Positions 1 through 9,223 are shown, counted from the stretch's first letter. The stretch: DNA of 33,391 nucleotides from a candidate division TM6 bacterium GW2011_GWF2_37_49 (GCA_945861145.1 CAMATL010000012.1:1-33391), one strand, 5' to 3'. The notes: generated by a model not told the origin, from the sequence alone. A program made the numbers and translations.

Positions 1-426
1 GCAGCTGAAGAATCATTTAAAGAGCAATTTTTGCGTTTAAATGCTGATTTTCAAAATTTTAAGCGTCGCGTTGAAAAAGAGCGCGCTGATTGGATGACCT
101 CAGCCCAATCAAATGTACTTAAAAAAATTCTCCCAGTATTTGACGAGCTCGACAATGTCGTTGAACTTGCCAAAGGACAGGAAACCGATGCTGCAGGCTG
201 GGCCAAAGGCTTAGAATTAAGTCAAAAAAATTGGCAAAAAACGCTACTAGAGCTAGGTGTTGAAGAGATTCCTACTGGCGGTATGTTTGACCCAGAACTT
301 CACGAAGGGCTCATGCAAGAAGAAACTGAAGAGAAGCAGTCTGGCGAAGTGGTAAAAACCTTCAGTAAAGGCTATCGCTTCAAGGGAGTTGTCATCAAAC
401 ACGCTAAGGTAAGTGTCGCAAAATAA
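1..426 (+). CDS. grpE: Nucleotide exchange factor GrpE, 3' part
   Basis: GrpE releases ADP from the DnaK (Hsp70) chaperone in the cytoplasm. The reading frame is open from the first base of the window, so the gene begins upstream and only its last 141 codons are present. Visible family features are the end of the long dimerisation helix with the typical LRLNADFQNFKRRVEKER stretch (residues 11-28 of the fragment), followed by the beta-rich head with the GMFDPELHEGL block and the terminal GYRFKGVVIKHAKVSV strand. An internal TTG at 31 could be taken for a start, but the ten codons before it continue the GrpE helix, so it is not one. dnaK/dnaJ may lie outside the window. The gene is followed by a repeat-rich spacer. 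Confidence 0.93.
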   Translation, partial: AAEESFKEQFLRLNADFQNFKRRVEKERADWMTSAQSNVLKKILPVFDELDNVVELAKGQETDAAGWAKGLELSQKNWQKTLLELGVEEIPTGGMFDPELHEGLMQEETEEKQSGEVVKTFSKGYRFKGVVIKHAKVSVAK

Positions 427-613
427 CCCTTCGATACACCCAGGCTTCGTATAAAGCTACGCCGGGCAGTCAGGGTGACCCTTCGAGACGCGACAAGTCG
501 CTCCTCAGCGTGACCGGGTCGAATGGTAGTTTATCCTGAGCCTCGAGTCTCGAGCTTGACGAGAGAACGAGAGGTCGATGGAGGGTTGAGTTGATAATTA
601 TATTGAGGTAATC
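427..613. repeat. Repeat-rich spacer with two dispersed elements
   Basis: This non-coding stretch between grpE and pssA contains two dispersed elements. Bases 439-469 are a diverged copy of the CCCAGCCTTCGC...GGCGGGCAGG element seen twice as an inverted pair at 30379-30414 and 30592-30627. Bases 525-590 (GGTAGTTTATCCTGAGCCTC and onward) match 32984-33034, with short internal duplications around CTCGAG and GAGAG. The TTATCCTGAG / TCGAAGG vocabulary is that of widespread bacterial intergenic palindromic repeats. No gene is seen here. Confidence 0.65.
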
Positions 614-1396
614 ATGGTAATCATAGAACGCACTGAAGAGTCAACCACAGAAACTCAAGACGTAGATCTACGTGCCAGCAACGATTCACAGCCAAAAGAA
701 AAACGCCGTCGACTACGACGCAGCCTTAAACTTTTGCCTAATTTATTCACGCTTGCCAATGCATTTTTTGGCTTTTGTGCTCTCGTTCTTGCTGCTCATA
801 ACAATCCAGAAGCTGCCGCCTACTGTATTCTTCTTGGCGCAAGCATGGACGCGCTCGATGGCCGCATTGCGCGCCTCATCAACAGCACAAGCCAGCTCGG
901 CATGCAGCTTGATTCGCTTGCTGATGCTGTTACCTTCATCGTAGCACCAGCTTTTATGGTCTACATGCTAGACCTTAATCAAGGTAGCGTGCTCGGCTTT
1001 TTAAGCTGCGCGTTTTATCTACTCGCGGGAGTTTTTCGGCTCGCTCGTTTTAATATTTCCAGCCAAACACAAAGTGTATTCTTTTTAGGACTACCAAGCA
1101 CTATCGCAGGATGTGCCTTGGCCTTAGCAATCCTCAGCTTTCCACTCAGAGACCATACTTTTATTACTACACTTATTATGGTTTTTCTTGGTTACCTCAT
1201 GGTAAGCCGCTGGCGCTTTCCAAGTTTTAAACAAGCATCAAAGCGTTGGATTTTCCCTGTGATGATTTTAATTGGTGTTACAACAGCAACTTTTGGATTT
1301 AACCGTGTTTTATTGGTACTTTACGGCGTTTATCTTGTACTTGGGCTCATCAGCACGCTCCGATTGAAGTATGCTAAAACACTTTTACAGCCCTAA
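614..1396 (+). CDS. pssA: CDP-diacylglycerol-serine O-phosphatidyltransferase
   Basis: Predicted integral membrane enzyme that makes phosphatidylserine from CDP-diacylglycerol and serine, the first step towards phosphatidylethanolamine. The CDP-alcohol phosphotransferase signature DGxxARx8GxxxDxxxD is complete (DGRIAR, then G, then two Asp, about residues 82-108). It sits after a first membrane helix with the characteristic LPNLFTLANAFFGF segment (residues 41-54), and further hydrophobic helices follow to the C-terminus. The N-terminal 40 residues are charged and polar, with an Arg/Lys cluster before the first helix. The ATG at 614 follows a GAGG at 604-607. Length (260 aa) is normal for the membrane-embedded type II enzymes. 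No decarboxylase (psd) gene is adjacent. The CDP-alcohol family assignment is firm; the choice of serine rests on the N-terminal PNLFTLANxxxGF block. Confidence 0.88.
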   Translation: MVIIERTEESTTETQDVDLRASNDSQPKEKRRRLRRSLKLLPNLFTLANAFFGFCALVLAAHNNPEAAAYCILLGASMDALDGRIARLINSTSQLGMQLDSLADAVTFIVAPAFMVYMLDLNQGSVLGFLSCAFYLLAGVFRLARFNISSQTQSVFFLGLPSTIAGCALALAILSFPLRDHTFITTLIMVFLGYLMVSRWRFPSFKQASKRWIFPVMILIGVTTATFGFNRVLLVLYGVYLVLGLISTLRLKYAKTLLQP

Positions 1397-1508
1397 AAAC
1401 AATAATCTTTCATAGGTTTTTTCTACTGCTCTGTTAGACTTGTGTGGTTTACGACGTCACTTCATTGTTTATCAGGCACTGTTTTTCTAGGAGCGGGAGA
1501 TAGGAATT

Positions 1509-3137
1509 ATGAGTATCAAAAGCACCCTTTCAACTATTGCGACAGTTGTTCTAATCACTGGTCTGGGACTGTTTTATAACAACAACCAGATCAAGAAAAC
1601 CGTTGCACAACTAGAACACCGCAAGCACCAACAAACGCTTGTGCAAGCTGGTCACAAAAAACAGATATCAGCAGCAGCTGATCCAATCTCCGTGACAGGA
1701 GAAGTTAGTTCATCGTCATCAAATTGGCTGCGTGTGCAAAAAATGGTGAATGACACTGTGATCCAAATTTTTGCCAACGTCTCTGAACACAATCTGCTTG
1801 AACCCTACAAAACACCGAAACAGGGTGAAAGTACGGGAACTGGATTTTTTATTAATGAAAAAGGTGATTTCATCACCAACTACCATGTCATTGCCCAATC
1901 CAGCAGTATCGAAATCCAAATCCCTTCATTCGGCATGGAACGTTTTGACGCTGAAATTATAGGTGTCAGTCCTGAGAGAGACATCGCATTGCTCAGGATA
2001 AGCGCCGATGGTATGAAAAAAATTAGTAAGACAATGCCAAGAACGCCATTTCTTGAGCTTGGTGATTCTGACCTAATTTTACGCTCACAAGAGGTTCTCG
2101 CACTCGGTTACCCACTGGGCCAAAGCAAGCTAAAAAGCACGCTCGGTATCGTTAGTGGCCGCGAACGCCTTGGCTACTTTGGGTACATCCAAATTACTGC
2201 CGCACTTAATCCTGGCAACTCTGGTGGCCCCGCGTTGAACACGTATGGCAAGGTAATTGGGATCAACTCACGTGGCATCATGGAAGCGCAAAGTGTGGGT
2301 TATATCATCCCTATAAACGAAGTACGCAGCGCTCTTGATGATTTGTACGCAGTAAAATTACTACGCAAGCCAACGCTCGGTTGCATCTTTACTATGGCAA
2401 CACCAGAAATGGTAAAATATCTTCGCAACCCAGCAGAAGGTGGCTGGTATATTGCCAAAGTATTCAACAACACGCTCCTGAAGAGTGTTGGTATCCAAGC
2501 AGAAGACATGCTCTATGAAGTAAATGGTTATAGAATTGATATGTATGGCGAACTCAACGTCCCTTGGAGCGAAGATAAAGCTTCAATGTTTGAGTTGCTC
2601 AACCGTCACAAAGTCGGCGATACGCTCAATTTCATCATTTATCGCAAGGGCGTACGCAAAGAATTCACTTTTAAATTAGAACACAAATACCTACCGGCCA
2701 TTCGCACCATCTATCCTGAATTTGAAAAAGAATTCATGGATTATGAAGTACTCGGTGGCATGGTAGTTATGCCGTTAACGCTCAATCATGTTGGCATCTT
2801 TTTATCCCGCATCCCCGAGCTTGTCCGCTTTGGCCAGGCGGAATGCCAACAAGATCCAAGCCTGATCATCACCCACGTGCTGCCAAACTCTCAGGCAAAC
2901 AAAGCACGCGTTATCAGACCTGGCGAACTTATTGACCGCGTTAATGATGTAAAAGTACGCACTATGAAGGAACTCCGTGAAGCAATTAAGCTCAGCAAAG
3001 CCTCTGGCTATGTCACGCTCTGTACTACTAATAATTTGTACGCCGTTCTCCCGGTAGACAAAATTTTAGCCGACGAGCCTAAGCTTTCTAGCTTGTATTA
3101 TTACAAACCGTCCGCACTACTCGAACATTTAAAATGA
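1509..3137 (+). CDS. HtrA/Deg-like trypsin-fold serine protease with two PDZ-like regions
   Basis: Predicted envelope serine protease for protein quality control. One N-terminal membrane helix (residues 7-22) anchors or exports it. The trypsin-like domain runs from about 75 to 275. The catalytic triad is visible as His126 in TNYHV, Asp158 in RDIALLRI and Ser238 in NPGNSGGPA. A PDZ-like region follows at about 285-390 and a second, more divergent one at 405-520, ending with LPVDKILADEP. The long, poorly matching C-terminal half resembles plant-type Deg proteases more than E. coli DegP, so no symbol is given. The SD GGAGCGGGAG lies at 1490-1499. The stop overlaps the next start (ATGA at 3134-3137), so the rRNA methyltransferase gene is probably translationally coupled. 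Family confidence is high; the exact substrate is unknown. Confidence 0.9.
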   Translation: MSIKSTLSTIATVVLITGLGLFYNNNQIKKTVAQLEHRKHQQTLVQAGHKKQISAAADPISVTGEVSSSSSNWLRVQKMVNDTVIQIFANVSEHNLLEPYKTPKQGESTGTGFFINEKGDFITNYHVIAQSSSIEIQIPSFGMERFDAEIIGVSPERDIALLRISADGMKKISKTMPRTPFLELGDSDLILRSQEVLALGYPLGQSKLKSTLGIVSGRERLGYFGYIQITAALNPGNSGGPALNTYGKVIGINSRGIMEAQSVGYIIPINEVRSALDDLYAVKLLRKPTLGCIFTMATPEMVKYLRNPAEGGWYIAKVFNNTLLKSVGIQAEDMLYEVNGYRIDMYGELNVPWSEDKASMFELLNRHKVGDTLNFIIYRKGVRKEFTFKLEHKYLPAIRTIYPEFEKEFMDYEVLGGMVVMPLTLNHVGIFLSRIPELVRFGQAECQQDPSLIITHVLPNSQANKARVIRPGELIDRVNDVKVRTMKELREAIKLSKASGYVTLCTTNNLYAVLPVDKILADEPKLSSLYYYKPSALLEHLK

Positions 3138-3877
3138 TTATAAGAGCAGCAAAGAAACGACTAGATTTTATTGTCCACGAACAACACCCGCACCTATCGC
3201 GCAGCTTTATTCAACAGCGTATTGCTGCTGGAAGCGTTTTGGTTGACGGAAAACCGCTAACCAAGCCTGGTGCGCCAATCGAAGAAACTTCGACGGTTGT
3301 ATTACTTGACGCTGAGCCTAAATTTGTAAGTCGTGGTGGCAACAAATTAGAAGCCGCCCTCGACCACTTTAAGCTTGATCTTACCGGGTTAACGGTGCTC
3401 GATGCTGGCATTTCAACTGGTGGATTCACCGATTGCATGCTACAGCGAGGCGCAGCCAAGGTTTATGGGATTGATGTTGGTACCGCACAAGTACACCCTA
3501 AAATTGCAACTGATTCACGGGTGATTATTATTGAAAACACCAACCTTCGCTATCTCAAGACCTTGCCTGAAAAGGTTGATCTTGCAACACTCGACCTTTC
3601 GTTTATTTCGTTAACCAAGGTAATTGCAGCGGTAACACCACACATCAAAGCGGGTGGTCACATTATTGCGCTCATTAAGCCTCAATTTGAAGCTGAGCGT
3701 AATGAAGTACACCGTGGCGGCCTGATAACGGACCAAGCTGTGCATGACCGCATCAAAAAATCAGTTCCCCAAGCGTTCATTGACGCTGGCTACAGCTGTA
3801 TTGAAATTATTGATGCACCAGTACAAATCTCTGGCCCCGCAAATCAAGAGTTTTTAGGGTTGTTTAAAAAGCCGTAA
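3134..3877 (+). CDS. tlyA: TlyA-family rRNA (cytidine-2'-O)-methyltransferase
   Basis: TlyA proteins join an N-terminal S4 RNA-binding domain to an FtsJ-like SAM methyltransferase and 2'-O-methylate cytidines in 16S and sometimes 23S rRNA. Here the S4 domain covers residues 1-60 (RSFIQQRIAAGSVLVDGKPL). It is followed by the family linker block VSRGGNKLEAAL, the SAM-binding loop DAGISTGGFTDCMLQRGA, the LDLSFISL strand and the IKPQFE block, which contain the expected catalytic Lys/Asp/Lys residues. The family is often annotated hemolysin A, but the RNA-modifying role is better supported. Length (247 aa) is typical. The gene overlaps the protease stop by 4 bp. A hairpin follows at 3905. Confidence 0.92.
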   Translation: MIIRAAKKRLDFIVHEQHPHLSRSFIQQRIAAGSVLVDGKPLTKPGAPIEETSTVVLLDAEPKFVSRGGNKLEAALDHFKLDLTGLTVLDAGISTGGFTDCMLQRGAAKVYGIDVGTAQVHPKIATDSRVIIIENTNLRYLKTLPEKVDLATLDLSFISLTKVIAAVTPHIKAGGHIIALIKPQFEAERNEVHRGGLITDQAVHDRIKKSVPQAFIDAGYSCIEIIDAPVQISGPANQEFLGLFKKP

Positions 3878-3904
3878 TAAATTCTCTTCATAATTATGAC
3901 TATC

Positions 3905-3941
3905 GTAGCGCTTAAGCTTGAAACGGCTTAAGCGCTACTTT
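3905..3941 (+). terminator. Hairpin terminator after tlyA
   Basis: A perfect 13-bp stem (GTAGCGCTTAAGC, 3905-3917, with its complement at 3926-3938), an 8-base loop and then TTT CC. The U tract is short, so termination may be weak. Confidence 0.6.
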
Positions 3942-4054
3942 CCATTACAAGCACCTATTCATACTTAGCACCTGATCCCCAAACTCTGTACTTTGTCTAA
4001 GCCCTACGTCTATTCTGTGAGTAGGGGATTTTTTTGACAGGGGAGGGGGTTTTC

Positions 4055-4870
4055 ATGAAAAAAATATTGGTATTGTTTTTGCTGCTCAGCAATTTTGGCC
4101 ACGTCGCACCATGCACACTGCGCCAAAGCGATTCATTAGATCGGCTACTGGACCACTTGCATCTATACAAATTAACCAAAGCCAGTTTTCATGCCGGCAA
4201 TCTCTTGCATCATTCACTCTGGAGCTGCAGATCGCTTGCTCAATGGTTTGACGAAAAAGGCCCATGGGTAGAGCATTTAGAAAATTATAGCTCCATTATT
4301 ATTCTTGGCGGTTTGTTGCATGACATCGGCAAGGCGGGTGATCATGATTTTTTTTACGCCACCAAACACACCCACCCCTGCGATGGTTTTGATTACCTCT
4401 GGAAGCAGCGGCCATTCAGACTTGAAGATGGCTCAATTTTTAACTTTAAAGCTCTGTACAGCGAGCTTAGCATCTCCCGCAAGGAGCAGCGCCTCCTTGC
4501 CATTCTCGTGGCAATGCACTGGGAATTTGGCTTAATTATGAAAAACCTGCATAGCGATACCAATACCTCCCTTGAACGAGAGTGTCAGCTCTATCTAGAC
4601 AAGCTGCGCAATTGCTGCGCCCAGACAGGATTTAATAAAGGAATCCCAACCGTAAAGCTTTTGCTGTCATGCATTGCCGTTAGTGCTGCTGATGTACGCG
4701 GCGTCCAACCAAATGATTATTCCAATGCCACGCTCATCACACTCTTTGGTGACACAATGGCTGAAGGGTATAACCGCCCATGCTACACGGGGTTTGATGC
4801 ATACACTAGTTTTAAGATCGAAGAAGAAGGCCTTCCGATCAGGAAAAAGCTTTGCGATATGCTGAAATAG
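4055..4870 (+). CDS. Exported HD-domain protein, putative metal-dependent phosphohydrolase
   Basis: This 271-residue protein starts with a clear Sec signal (MKK, then a hydrophobic run to about residue 14, polar after residue 20). The ATG at 4055 is chosen because GGGGAGGGGG lies just ahead of it; the frame extends to a TTG at 4034 without SD support. The HD fold ligands are all present: His52/His53 (LLHHS), the His89-Asp90 pair in LLHDIGK, His155 in AMHWEFG and Asp213 in SAADVRG. HD enzymes usually hydrolyse nucleotides or cyclic nucleotides in the cytoplasm, so an exported one is unusual. No GYP or other output domain is seen. It has its own gene position, with hairpins on both sides. Substrate and location (periplasm or outside the cell) are unknown. 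Confidence 0.75.
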   Translation: MKKILVLFLLLSNFGHVAPCTLRQSDSLDRLLDHLHLYKLTKASFHAGNLLHHSLWSCRSLAQWFDEKGPWVEHLENYSSIIILGGLLHDIGKAGDHDFFYATKHTHPCDGFDYLWKQRPFRLEDGSIFNFKALYSELSISRKEQRLLAILVAMHWEFGLIMKNLHSDTNTSLERECQLYLDKLRNCCAQTGFNKGIPTVKLLLSCIAVSAADVRGVQPNDYSNATLITLFGDTMAEGYNRPCYTGFDAYTSFKIEEEGLPIRKKLCDMLK

Positions 4871-4871
4871 T

Positions 4872-4908
4872 AAAAGAGCCCTTGGTTTTTCCACCAAGGG
4901 CTCTTTTT
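4872..4908. terminator. Bidirectional terminator between convergent genes
   Basis: A perfect 15-bp stem (AAAAGAGCCCTTGGT with its complement, 6-base loop) flanked by A and T runs. It serves both the HD-protein gene and the convergent exported-protein gene. Confidence 0.9.
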
Positions 4909-4936
4909 AATTTGTATCTAGCGAAAAGAGAAAGTG

Positions 4937-6001
4937 TTATCCAGTTACTACTGAAGCTGTACCAGCTGCAAGTACCCCTGCGCCCAATATTCCGCCCATA
5001 AGAAGTAGGCCATTGCGCGTGGTATGATCAACAGCATTAAGATTGTTTATCACAGGTTCTATAGCATTTCTATGAACATGCGCTTTTGCATGCTTTGTTA
5101 TATCGCCTACATAACCCTTAGCAATGTCATAAGTCACAGCCGCAATTACCGCAGAAACACCTGCAGCGCCCGCTTCTTTCATTTTAAATTCACTAGCTAG
5201 AGACTCAAATTGCCGAAAGATGATATCGCCAAAAGCCTCCTTAACCTGTTTGGCATCTTTAAGTTTGGCAAAAGCGTTTGCGATAGGCTCTTCTTGTGCT
5301 TTGAAAAATGCTTTGACTTCTTCATCAGCGGCATCACAAAGAGTGAAATAAGTCTTAAAAAAATCACTGTCACCTTGAGCCAAGGTTTCTTCAGCACCAT
5401 CAATTTCAATAACCAACACAGGCTTAACAGGACACTTAGACAACAATTCATGCTGTTCAAACAACGGTTGTAACAACCCACGAAGCGCAGTCACTTCTTC
5501 AACGTTATTAAAAACTAATTTAAACGGCATTGCTTTGCAGTATTGATCAACAAAAGGAGTTCCTTTGTAATAATGCTCTGACAAAATAGAAGTTGCCATA
5601 AGAACATCTGCAAAAGCATTGCCAAGTGTTGATTCGCGGTAGCCAGGATATTTTTCATCAATTTTCACCGGAGTGCCATCAATGAAAAGCCTGGTCATAC
5701 GGATTGGCATCAATTTACTGAGCTGTAGCTTAGGCTTGGTTACATGAAATACGCGTGATCCAGTCCCTGGATAATAACCAAAAAGAAGAATTTCTAGAGT
5801 GTTAGGTCCTGGATAATAAACTACACCATATGGATCTTTAGCGGTTGTTTTAAACAAAAATACAGGCTTATCGAGCTTTGTAAGTTCGGCAAGGCCAGAC
5901 TTTTCGCTTTTTGACGCATCAGCATCAACAGCTACAGGCGCAATCAGTGCACCAGTAAATAATGCTATCACTAACGAGTAGCCGCTCAAAATCTTTTTCA
6001 T
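4937..6001 (-). CDS. Exported protein of unknown family
   Basis: I do not recognise the family. The 354-residue product begins with a Sec signal (MKKILSGYSLVIALFTGALI, cleavage probably near residue 25-30 after AVDADA). The ATG at 6001 has AAGGA 9 bases upstream; a TTG at 6010 opens the frame but overlaps that SD region. The mature part is mixed alpha/beta, with a YYPGPNTLEILLFGYYPGTG region near residues 62-81 and two Cys in the middle. It ends in a glycine/alanine-rich hydrophobic segment (about 325-350) that could be a C-terminal membrane anchor or hairpin. The gene stands alone, convergent with the HD gene, and shares its terminator. A surface or periplasmic role is inferred only from the signal. 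Confidence 0.7.
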   Translation of the reverse strand: MKKILSGYSLVIALFTGALIAPVAVDADASKSEKSGLAELTKLDKPVFLFKTTAKDPYGVVYYPGPNTLEILLFGYYPGTGSRVFHVTKPKLQLSKLMPIRMTRLFIDGTPVKIDEKYPGYRESTLGNAFADVLMATSILSEHYYKGTPFVDQYCKAMPFKLVFNNVEEVTALRGLLQPLFEQHELLSKCPVKPVLVIEIDGAEETLAQGDSDFFKTYFTLCDAADEEVKAFFKAQEEPIANAFAKLKDAKQVKEAFGDIIFRQFESLASEFKMKEAGAAGVSAVIAAVTYDIAKGYVGDITKHAKAHVHRNAIEPVINNLNAVDHTTRNGLLLMGGILGAGVLAAGTASVVTG

Positions 6002-6133
6002 AAAAACCAATCCTTACAAAGTATGTAGATAGGATAAACAGTACAACACTCACTTTAATGCGAGGTTTTTAGTGTATGACAAGCTAGGAAAAATGCAAGC
6101 AGCCCAACCCCCATTTTTACAGCTGCAACAGGC

Positions 6134-7087
6134 TTAAATGCGCACGGCAAAAAAATAACCTCCCAGCAATATCAACATTACAAGGAGTACTAAAAATCCA
6201 ACCAATGACCCTAAAAGCTGCGTACATGCATGCCCCACGCCAACCAGAAGATAAGGGGCTCCAATCGCTGCCCAACGAGCTGTTGGCCACTTCTGCCAAA
6301 CAAAAAAAAGACTTACCGCAAAAAATGGTAATAAAATAATTTTGAGAAAAAAATATAACAAATCAACCACAAGCCGCTGGCCGTAAAGCGTTGGCAGTGA
6401 ACGCAATGCATGAATACAGGATTGCTCACCTGTTGCGTACGTGAGCACATCAAGCCTACTCGTATCAATCCATGCATTTTTTGTAGTTATAATTTTTTCT
6501 TGTTGAAACATTAATTGGCGCACCTGCAAAGCCTTGCCTCCCTGCGGTGCCGGTATAAAACCAGTAACAATGCTCAGCGATGGCGTCGCACCACCTTCAA
6601 GAACATAGCCCTGTTTACTTCCAAGACCTAAGACAAAGGTAGTTGGCCCTGACCGAAGCCACCCATCTATCGGTGCCTCACGATTTAAAAGTAGAATTTT
6701 TGCTTGCGCCATGTGCCGAGCAAGCCGATACCCAACTAGCTCATGCAGCGCAAACAAACCGCCGGCCGCTAAGCAGGCTGATAAGCCAACGATAGCCACA
6801 ATTTGGCGGGGCGCGATGCCATACACAGCCATAGAAACCAAATGCCCCCTCAATACCCATTCACGCAGCAAAAGTGCAGAGCTGAGTAATGCACTGACTG
6901 GAAACAACAAAATAAAACTCGGGATAAAAGCTACGCCGGCATAGGACAACACCCTGCCGATGGCAAGATCTTGATAGCGAGCAAGCTTTTCAAGCACTTC
7001 TACGAGCGTATAAAGCGACCCTAGCAACAATGAAACAGCTACTAGATAGGCTAAATACTTTTGCCCAACCAGCCGCCAGAGAATCAT
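6134..7087 (-). CDS. LptF/LptG-family permease (YjgP/YjgQ)
   Basis: LptF and LptG form the transmembrane part of the LptB2FG ABC transporter that extracts LPS from the inner membrane. The protein has the family layout: three N-terminal membrane helices (about 12-32, 50-75, 95-118), a periplasmic beta-jellyroll region (about 125-225) and three C-terminal helices (about 235-315). The LEVLEKLARYQ and FPVSALLSSALLLREW blocks match helix 1-2 of the family. At 317 residues it is slightly short. The start overlaps the stop of the upstream DUF502 gene (ATGA), so it is the last gene of the glmM-DUF502-lptF/G operon. I cannot say whether it is F or G, and no second copy or lptB is in the window. Confidence 0.82.
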   Translation of the reverse strand: MILWRLVGQKYLAYLVAVSLLLGSLYTLVEVLEKLARYQDLAIGRVLSYAGVAFIPSFILLFPVSALLSSALLLREWVLRGHLVSMAVYGIAPRQIVAIVGLSACLAAGGLFALHELVGYRLARHMAQAKILLLNREAPIDGWLRSGPTTFVLGLGSKQGYVLEGGATPSLSIVTGFIPAPQGGKALQVRQLMFQQEKIITTKNAWIDTSRLDVLTYATGEQSCIHALRSLPTLYGQRLVVDLLYFFLKIILLPFFAVSLFFVWQKWPTARWAAIGAPYLLVGVGHACTQLLGSLVGFLVLLVMLILLGGYFFAVRI

Positions 7088-7779
7088 GACGATGGATTAG
7101 GATAATTTTTTTGCTGACGATGATCTGCAGGCAACTTCTTAAGCGATTCTGGCGTAATGAGACCACAGGACACCAATGTTTTTATCGCTTCTTCAAACGT
7201 AATATCAGTGTAGACAACCTCATCTTCAGGCAATATGAAAAAATATCCGGTTGTTGGGTTTGGGGAGTTTGGCATAAAAACTTTTACATAACCTTCTTCG
7301 GGGTTAGTCTTCCATTGTTCTGGTACAATTTTTGTATAACTGTCCGCAGCAGAATCCAACAAAAAAGCTAAATGGTAGTTGCCTGCTCGTGGGTACTGAA
7401 TAAGCACCACGCGGCGCGCAACAGATGATGCATTAGGCATCTTAAAAAAATTAACCAGCATCTTTGCCGCTGAATACACTATTCGTACCAGAGGAATGCG
7501 TGTCACCGCATATTCAAAATGACTCAGCAGCGCACCAATCAAAATAAATTTAAGCAACGCGCCAAGCGCGATAATCATTGTAGTCGCAATAATAAACTCA
7601 GCGCCGGGGATTCCCCGCAAGTATGCAGGCGCAAAGGTCCGAAGCGGCTCAAGCAATTTATAGGTAAAATTGTACGTAAAACTTAGAAAAAAGAGTGTGA
7701 GGCTTAGTGGAATGATCGTAAATAAGCCGCTGAAAAAAAGATTTTTAATGCTATTAATCGTACGCCAAAATGCGTTCAT
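7084..7779 (-). CDS. DUF502 membrane protein
   Basis: DUF502 proteins are inner-membrane proteins of unknown function. Two membrane helices (about residues 12-33 and 62-86) are followed by a soluble domain with the family hallmark PNPTTGYFFILPEDEVVYTD (about 171-190) and the EEAIKTLVSCG helix. Length 231 aa is normal. The ATG follows AGGAT and lies 11 bases after the glmM stop. The stop overlaps the next start by 4 bp, so the gene is co-translated with the LptF/LptG-like permease. The position between cell-wall precursor synthesis and LPS export suggests an envelope role, but this is inference from context. Confidence 0.87.
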   Translation of the reverse strand: MNAFWRTINSIKNLFFSGLFTIIPLSLTLFFLSFTYNFTYKLLEPLRTFAPAYLRGIPGAEFIIATTMIIALGALLKFILIGALLSHFEYAVTRIPLVRIVYSAAKMLVNFFKMPNASSVARRVVLIQYPRAGNYHLAFLLDSAADSYTKIVPEQWKTNPEEGYVKVFMPNSPNPTTGYFFILPEDEVVYTDITFEEAIKTLVSCGLITPESLKKLPADHRQQKNYPNPSS

Positions 7780-7790
7780 ATCAAGATCCT

Positions 7791-9134
7791 TTAACTATTA
7801 AGCGCCTGCTGCAAATCATGCGCAAGCTGCCGTGCAATATTTTCGGTTATCAGAGCATCTACTCCCTCAACCATAATTCGCAACAACGGTTCTGTTCCAG
7901 AATATCTCACAAGAATTCTACCACTATCAAGCTTTTCATCATAGGCTCGCAAAATGCCTGCGTATGGTTCTCCTTTTAAATCATGCTTTGCAAGCACAGG
8001 AACATTAACCGTTAGTTGAGGATATTTAGTGACATGATCCAATGCCCATTTATTACTAATCTGCAACGCTTGCAGCACTTTAACAGCAACTAAAATTCCA
8101 TCTCCAGATGGCAAATAATTTTTCAAAATAATATGACCAGATGGCTCACCGCCTAATATTAATTCTAATTCATCAAGCTTAGCCGCTATATGTTTATCTC
8201 CCACAGCGGTCCGTACAAGCGTTTTTGCCTTGGTTTGTAGATATGCTTCAAATCCAGAGTTGGACATCACCGTACCCACAACCACATCTTGATGAGCATA
8301 TTCGTCTAAATCAAGCAGCACAGCCAAAACATCATCACCATCTTTAGCATGGCCAATGGCGTTTACCATAACAATACGGTCACCATCACCATCAAATGCA
8401 AAACCTATAGTAGCAGCCTCTTGTACTACCACTTCTTGCAATCGTTCAGGGTACAAAGCACCAGCATGGTCATTAATGTTAATCCCTGTCGGAGCATCAT
8501 GCAAAACCACAACCTCAGCTCCAATGGCCTTAAAAATTTCTGCGGCAACTTTGTACGTTGCGCCGTTGGCACAATCAAGCACTACCTTACAACCGCGCGC
8601 AAGCATGGCAGGCACAGCAGCTATTATCGCATCAACATACATTTTTTCTGCCTGCGGCCATAGAACAACAGTCCCTTGCTGGCTTGCATCACAAAAAATA
8701 TTTTGTTGAGCATACGCATCAAAAAGCTCAATGATTCTGGCTTCGTCGATCGGTGTAAGCTTGCCTGCAACCGCATCAAAAAGCTTAATGCCGTTATCAT
8801 AATAAGGATTATGTGATGCAGAGATCATAACGCCACAAGCAAAATTTTTGTCATTTCTTATGAGCATGAGTACTGCTGGTGTGGGTATTACTCCCGCATC
8901 AATCACATCGATAGGAAAGAGCACAAGCTGCTCACTAATAATTTTTTTGATTGAATCGACCGATTCTCGCGTATCACCAGCCAATAAAACCTTGATACGC
9001 TTATTATTTTTACCATAGCGATCAACCATCCAGCGACCTAACGCAGAGCCAAAATGCTGTAGATCCGTCGGCGTAAAAGGAAAATCACCAACTCTACCAC
9101 GTATTCCGTCCGTCCCAAAAGCCAGTTTCTGCAT
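7791..9134 (-). CDS. glmM: Phosphoglucosamine mutase
   Basis: GlmM converts glucosamine-6-phosphate to glucosamine-1-phosphate on the way to UDP-GlcNAc for peptidoglycan and LPS. All four hallmark segments of the alpha-D-phosphohexomutase superfamily are present. The phosphoserine loop is SASHNP with Ser107, the metal-binding loop is DGDGDR, the sugar-specificity loop is GEPSGH, and the phosphate-binding loop is RYSGTEP near the C-terminus. The N-terminal KLAFGTDGIRGRVG is typical of GlmM rather than of phosphomannomutases. Length 447 aa is normal. It is the first gene of a three-gene minus-strand operon and is divergent from the LysE-type gene. Confidence 0.96.
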   Translation of the reverse strand: MQKLAFGTDGIRGRVGDFPFTPTDLQHFGSALGRWMVDRYGKNNKRIKVLLAGDTRESVDSIKKIISEQLVLFPIDVIDAGVIPTPAVLMLIRNDKNFACGVMISASHNPYYDNGIKLFDAVAGKLTPIDEARIIELFDAYAQQNIFCDASQQGTVVLWPQAEKMYVDAIIAAVPAMLARGCKVVLDCANGATYKVAAEIFKAIGAEVVVLHDAPTGININDHAGALYPERLQEVVVQEAATIGFAFDGDGDRIVMVNAIGHAKDGDDVLAVLLDLDEYAHQDVVVGTVMSNSGFEAYLQTKAKTLVRTAVGDKHIAAKLDELELILGGEPSGHIILKNYLPSGDGILVAVKVLQALQISNKWALDHVTKYPQLTVNVPVLAKHDLKGEPYAGILRAYDEKLDSGRILVRYSGTEPLLRIMVEGVDALITENIARQLAHDLQQALNS

Positions 9135-9223
9135 AACTACCCTTTAATTATTTGTGAAGCGTGGCGATCTTCGCACGATTATGATAAAATAACGCTCGGT
9201 AGTATATCTGACGAGGGGGAAGA

